From: Sporolactobacillus sp. THM19-2
GTDB taxonomy: Bacteria; Bacillota; Bacilli; Bacillales; Sporolactobacillaceae
Assembly: GCF_004153195.1 (NCBI RefSeq)
Contig: NZ_SEMC01000002.1
Coordinates: 186,001 to 250,000, forward strand
Length of the DNA: 64,000 nt
Direction of reading: 5' to 3'
Of this stretch, positions 60,521 through 64,000 are shown piece after piece; the stretch's first letter is position 1, and the number at the start of each line of letters is the position of its first letter. The notes under the pieces are model-generated. The model was not told the DNA's origin, did not search any database, and was given only the letters and a program-made list of their open reading frames with translations. The position numbers and the translations under genes are program-made.

Positions 60521-61723
60521 TTATTTGCTGAAGCTGAATCTGCCTTTTTTCAGCATCGTTTCAACACCACCGACTTTTGCCAGAGAGCGGTTTTCAATGA
60601 CTTTTTTCATAAATGAAGCCGGGTAGCCTTTGAGATTTTTCCCCATCACTTCACCCATTGCATCATTCCTGCCCAGCGAGCAGACGGTTCCCTTGCATTT
60701 ATAAACAAAAGCTTTTACGGGCCGATTTTCGATACGTGCATGCAGGTTACATGCTGCACAATCTGCCTGCTGCAGAGCAATCTGGGCTGTTGTGGGATAG
60801 GGATGGCCGCTTTCAGGATCGATTACTGCCGAGCAATCGCCGATAATCATGATATCCGGATAGCCGGGCACTGTCAGATCGTCGTTAACCCGGACACGTC
60901 CGCGCTTCTGGTTGAATCCGGAGGCCTCAATGACTGAGCTCCCGCGAACCCCTCCTGTCCAGATAAATGTGCCGGCATGAATGACATGCATTTCATTGCC
61001 ATTTCGATAATAAATGTGACCGGGAACCAGCCGGTTGACCCGTCCAATCACAAACTCAACACCGCGCGCGAGCAGTTTTCGTGTCCCATAATCAGCCAGC
61101 TTACGATCGAACATCGGCAGCACATGGGGACTCGGCTCGATACAGATCACACGTACCTTTTTCGGATGGATGCCAAATCGACGGGCAAGCACAGGCAAAC
61201 GGTTTGTAAGCTCCCCAAGAAGTTCAAAGCTGGTGAACCCCGCACCTCCAACCACAATGGTCAGATGTTCCTCCTCCTTATCCTGCTGCCAGGCATCAAA
61301 CTGATCTGTGATATGTTTGCGAATCCGTTCAACTGACGGAATATCCGAAATAGCCAGGGCGTGTTCATGAATCCCTTCAATACCAAAAGTCTCTGACTCA
61401 AATCCGAGTGCAATCAGCAGGTAATCATATTTTACCGGCGGACGCTCTTTGAGAATGACCTGCTTTTCCTCTCTGTCGACACGGAGCACGGTATCCTGAA
61501 TGAATGCTGTCTGCTTCCGGTCAATGACATAATCAATCGGATAACAGATTTCCCGGGCATCCGAGGAACCCGCAGCCACTTCATGAAGAGAGGTCGTTTC
61601 ACAATGATAATTATTTTTATTAATTAACACGAGACTGGCATTGATATGCATGTTCTGCAGTTTTTTCAATGTCCGAAGCCCACCATAACCTGCACCAAGA
61701 ATAACAATTCTTTTTTTCTTCAT
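60521..61723 (-). CDS. ndh: Type II NADH dehydrogenase
   Basis: 400-residue FAD protein that passes electrons from NADH to menaquinone without pumping protons. The FAD site is RIVILGAGYGGLRTLKKLQ, NYHCETTSLHEVAAGSSD follows, the NADH site is IVVGGAGFTSFELLGEL, TFIWTGGVRGSSVIEASGF comes later, and the second FAD segment is IMIIGDCSAVIDPESGHPYPTTAQIALQQ. The C-terminal amphipathic end (MKKVIENRSLAKVGGVETMLKKGRF) would bind the membrane. The ATG at 61723 follows AAGGGA by 10 bases. It feeds the quinol oxidase encoded at 1-1740. Confidence 0.93.
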   Translation of the reverse strand: MKKKRIVILGAGYGGLRTLKKLQNMHINASLVLINKNNYHCETTSLHEVAAGSSDAREICYPIDYVIDRKQTAFIQDTVLRVDREEKQVILKERPPVKYDYLLIALGFESETFGIEGIHEHALAISDIPSVERIRKHITDQFDAWQQDKEEEHLTIVVGGAGFTSFELLGELTNRLPVLARRFGIHPKKVRVICIEPSPHVLPMFDRKLADYGTRKLLARGVEFVIGRVNRLVPGHIYYRNGNEMHVIHAGTFIWTGGVRGSSVIEASGFNQKRGRVRVNDDLTVPGYPDIMIIGDCSAVIDPESGHPYPTTAQIALQQADCAACNLHARIENRPVKAFVYKCKGTVCSLGRNDAMGEVMGKNLKGYPASFMKKVIENRSLAKVGGVETMLKKGRFSFSK

Positions 61724-61921
61724 TATTGTTCGTTCCCTTCCGTACAATCTGATATAAATAGTTGATTCATCAGAGAACCGCAATGTGAAATTTATCACGT
61801 CACAAATTGTTCACATTTGATCCACCTTTATTTTATCGCGAATTGCAAACGCTTTCAACTCTTATTATCAAATACCTGACGATTGGGAGATTGCCGGCGT
61901 TTCCAGAGATTTTGAATACAC

Positions 61922-61965
61922 AAAAAGTCACTCTGCACGATGAAACGTCAGCAGAGTGACTTTTT
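61922..61965 (-). terminator. Terminator of the tRNA-Glu transcript
   Basis: AAAAAGTCACTCTGC and GCAGAGTGACTTTTT (61965-61951 with 61936-61922) form a perfect 15-bp stem with Ts, just downstream of the tRNA on the minus strand. Confidence 0.9.
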
Positions 61966-61978
61966 TTAAATATAAGTA

Positions 61979-62050
61979 TAAGGCGTACGGGAATTGAACC
62001 CGTGATCATGGAATGAGAATCCATTGGCTTAACCACTTGCCCAACGCCCT
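61979..62050 (-). tRNA. tRNA-Glu (anticodon CUC)
   Basis: 72-base cloverleaf. Acceptor AGGGCGT/ACGCCTT (one G-U), a D arm with GGC...GCC around AAGTGGTTAA, anticodon stem ATGGA/TCCAT with loop TTCTCAT, a short variable GATC, and T arm ACGGG-TTCAATT-CCCGT. The loop places CTC at positions 34-36, reading GAG codons. The D arm resembles that of Bacillus tRNA-Glu. The 3' CCA is not encoded. It stands alone with its own terminator. Confidence 0.88.
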
Positions 62051-62120
62051 ATCATATACCCTATTAAGGGCACGACAAGGATTATAGCATACATGACCCT
62101 CATTTTTCAAGTCCCGGATT

Positions 62121-62771
62121 TTATTTTTCCGTTACGATTTTAACGCCTGAGCTTGCGCCAATTCTTGTTGCCCCGGCAGCGATCATCGCTTCAGCTTCCT
62201 TCCTGGTATGGATACCGCCGGCTGCTTTAACACCCGCGCGTGCCCCGACAGTCCTGCGCATCAGCGCCACATCTTCAACAGTTGCCCCGCCGGTTGAAAA
62301 TCCGGTTGAGGTCTTTACATAATCCGCACCGGCCTGAACTGCCAGTCTGCAGGCTTTTTCCTTTTCTTCGCGGGTAAGCAGACACGCTTCAATAATCACT
62401 TTGACCAGCACTTTTCCCTTCGCTGCCCGGACAACGGCTTTAATGTCATCAAGGACCCTGTCCTCGCGGCCACTTTTCAGCGCGCCGATATTGATGACCA
62501 TGTCAACTTCGTCCGCACCATTCTGCACGGCATCAGTCGTCTCAAACGCTTTCGTCTGAGCCGTTCCCGCCCCAAGCGGGAAGCCGATGACCGTACAGAC
62601 ATGGACATCTGATCCGGCAAGCTGTTGTGCTGCAAGGCTGACCCAGTAAGGATTAACACAGACCGAGGCAAAACCGAAGCGTCTGGCCTCCCCGGTCAGT
62701 TTCTCAATATCCTTCTCTGTGACATCTGCCTGAAGTGCCGTTTGATCGATATATTTTGCCAGATTCCCCAT
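62121..62771 (-). CDS. deoC: Deoxyribose-phosphate aldolase
   Basis: 216-residue class I aldolase splitting 2-deoxyribose 5-phosphate into glyceraldehyde 3-phosphate and acetaldehyde. It opens [15 protein letters not shown], has [18 protein letters not shown] (Asp90), and the Schiff-base Lys153 in [15 protein letters not shown], with [10 protein letters not shown] and IGASSGVKI completing the barrel. The ATG at 62771 follows AAGGAG by nine bases. It is downstream of pdp, with which it normally forms an operon, but a repeat element lies between. Acetaldehyde made here could feed the aldehyde dehydrogenase at 57 kb. Confidence 0.95.
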   Translation of the reverse strand: MGNLAKYIDQTALQADVTEKDIEKLTGEARRFGFASVCVNPYWVSLAAQQLAGSDVHVCTVIGFPLGAGTAQTKAFETTDAVQNGADEVDMVINIGALKSGREDRVLDDIKAVVRAAKGKVLVKVIIEACLLTREEKEKACRLAVQAGADYVKTSTGFSTGGATVEDVALMRRTVGARAGVKAAGGIHTRKEAEAMIAAGATRIGASSGVKIVTEK

Positions 62772-62810
62772 CTGAAATCGCTCCTTCAATTGCCTTTATC
62801 CCACATGAAC

Positions 62811-62928
62811 CGCATGAACGGGCAGGTCCACTTCAGGGTCATGGGAGTAAACAAACATGCCCGGGTGGAGGATCACTGCCCGCAGCAGCCTGATGGGTTG
62901 GTTCAACGAACAATCAGTGGCGGATGCG
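62811..62928 (-). repeat. Dispersed intergenic repeat, copy C (inverted)
   Basis: Reads CCGCATGAACGGGCAG, then AGGGTCATGGGAGTAAAC, CCCGGGTGGAGGAT and TTCAACGAACAATC on the plus strand, the reverse complement of copies A and B with about 70 percent identity by eye. It sits in the 220-base gap between pdp and deoC. Confidence 0.7.
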
Positions 62929-62970
62929 CGCAGGCAAAAAACGAGGGCGTCCTGTGCATCCGAAAAGCCC
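62923..62970 (-). other. Hairpin between pdp and deoC
   Basis: GGATGCACAGG and CCTGCGCGCATCC (minus strand) form a long stem with two bulged bases. The loop contains GTTTTTTG, so it is not an ordinary terminator; it may stabilise the pdp message or be an end of the repeat element. Confidence 0.4.
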
Positions 62971-62991
62971 ACTACTTATTGAAATTTCACT

Positions 62992-64000
62992 TTATTCAGT
63001 AATAATCCGGTGAATCAGTGGCGGCTCGGCAGACTCTGGTCCGATCTCAATTGCCTGATAGAGTCCGGCTTTCACCTCATCGATCGTCTCGGTGTCGGTA
63101 TGAATCGTCAGCAGCGCGTCTCCCTTTCGAACCTGATCACCTATTTTCTTATGCAGTACGATGCCGGCATCATAATGAATGGCATCCCCCTTTGCCGCTC
63201 TTCCTGCGCCCAGCTGCATCGCGGCCAGACCGATCCTCTTCGCATGCATCGCTGTGATCCGCCCTGAAGACCGTGCCGGAAGGTCAATCTGGTATTTAGC
63301 AGACGGTAAGAGCTCAGGATGATCGATCACATCAGGATCCCCGCCCTGATTGACGATAAAGCTTCTGAACTTCTCCAGTGCCCGGCCGTTCTTCAGTGAC
63401 GCCTGTAGTCTCCTGCGCGCTTCATCTGCATCTGATGCGGCACCGGCGAGCATGACCATTAAACTGCCCAGTGTCAGAACCAGCTCTTTCAGATCTTCCG
63501 GGCCGCGTCCTTTCAGTGTGTCAATCGCTTCTTTAACTTCCAGCGCATTACCGACTGCAAAACCAAGCGGCTGCGACATGTCTGTAATCACTGCCGCCGT
63601 TTTCTTTCCGACATGCTGCCCGATATGAACCATTGTTTCCGCAAGACGCGCAGCGCCCCTTTCATCTTTCATAAACGCGCCGTTACCCATTGTGACTTCC
63701 AGAACAATGGCATCGGCCCCGGCAGCTATTTTCTTACTCATGATCGAACTTGCGATCAGCGGTACGGACTCAACCGAGCCAGTCACATCACGGAGTGCAT
63801 ACAATTTTTTATCGGCCGGTACAAGGGCACTGCTCTGACCCGTCACGGCAATCCGGTTGTTATTGACCAGTTCGACGAAGCGTTCAGGGGTCAGTTCAAT
63901 ATGAAAACCGGGTATTGATTCGAGTTTATCTATTGTACCCCCTGTAAAACCAAGACCGCGTCCGGTCATTTTAGCCACCGGCACCCCGACTGACGCAACC
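62992..64000 (-). CDS. pdp: Pyrimidine-nucleoside phosphorylase (partial)
   Basis: C-terminal 335 residues or so of a thymidine/uridine phosphorylase; the frame stays open to the right window edge (reading [31 protein letters not shown]), so the start lies outside. [62 protein letters not shown] and the C-terminal domain ([37 protein letters not shown]) are standard for Pdp. It makes deoxyribose 1-phosphate, which after isomerisation is the substrate of the neighbouring DeoC. Confidence 0.95.
   Translation of the reverse strand, partial: VASVGVPVAKMTGRGLGFTGGTIDKLESIPGFHIELTPERFVELVNNNRIAVTGQSSALVPADKKLYALRDVTGSVESVPLIASSIMSKKIAAGADAIVLEVTMGNGAFMKDERGAARLAETMVHIGQHVGKKTAAVITDMSQPLGFAVGNALEVKEAIDTLKGRGPEDLKELVLTLGSLMVMLAGAASDADEARRRLQASLKNGRALEKFRSFIVNQGGDPDVIDHPELLPSAKYQIDLPARSSGRITAMHAKRIGLAAMQLGAGRAAKGDAIHYDAGIVLHKKIGDQVRKGDALLTIHTDTETIDEVKAGLYQAIEIGPESAEPPLIHRIITE

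Overview
The window reads as chromosomal DNA of a low-to-mid G+C, spore-former-like member of the Bacillales. Bacillus-type genes (qoxAB, sdpRI, ycsG/pxpABC/kipI-kipA, tcyABC, an S-box RNA, helD, yfmR) sit beside genes more typical of lactobacilli (a WxL surface-protein operon, PepC, PepT, an isoleucine 2-epimerase-like enzyme). That mixture suggests a Sporolactobacillus-like organism, but this is an inference; there is no rRNA in the window. I see no insertion sequence, prophage, CRISPR array or replication origin.

Layout. 1-2 kb: start of the aa3 quinol oxidase operon. 2-5 kb: a three-gene WxL operon. 5.7-9.2 kb: a stand-alone SdpI/SdpR pair, an NlpC/P60-LysM hydrolase and a fused MsrA-MsrB. 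9.4-13.1 kb: MarR regulator and MMPL transporter. 13.4-19.9 kb: PdxK, a cysteine hydrolase, a FAH-family protein, a TetR-controlled ABC exporter and an HTH-pentapeptide-repeat protein. 20.2-23.3 kb: a small membrane protein, PTS EIIA and a GH36 alpha-galactosidase. 23.5-29.8 kb: ABC-F protein, class A sortase, HelD, a small unknown protein and a CHY zinc-finger protein. 30-38 kb: CstA, YbaK deacylase, an isoleucine 2-epimerase-like enzyme with its permease, and a PTS-type EIIC with a long leader. 39-48.4 kb: a membrane zinc-ribbon/TerB/J protein, PepT, an MFS transporter, an MGDG-synthase-like glycosyltransferase, RlmN, an AI-2E-type permease and PepC. 48.5-55.5 kb: 5-oxoprolinase operon and TcyABC. 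56-64 kb: Gfo/Idh oxidoreductase, aldehyde dehydrogenase, S-box plus MetY, NDH-2, a tRNA-Glu(CUC), and DeoC with Pdp.

Functional themes are peptide and amino-acid salvage (PepT, PepC, PxpABC, TcyABC, CstA, epimerase/permease), cell-surface proteins (WxL proteins, sortase, LysM hydrolase) and carbon control (cre-like boxes near the WxL, cstA and aldehyde dehydrogenase genes).

The most unusual content is non-coding. (i) A leader upstream of the EIIC gene combines a promoter, a 22-codon ORF ending in an RLR motif, a long hairpin directly after its stop and an intrinsic terminator; it looks like an attenuator I do not recognise. (ii) A roughly 115-bp dispersed repeat is present in three clear copies, one of them between pdp and deoC. 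(iii) Three gene-free stretches each carry their own cluster of short repeated units. (iv) A structured, terminator-ended RNA candidate follows pdxK. (v) Two gene relics are visible: a D-Ala-D-Ala dipeptidase and a SorC-family regulator.
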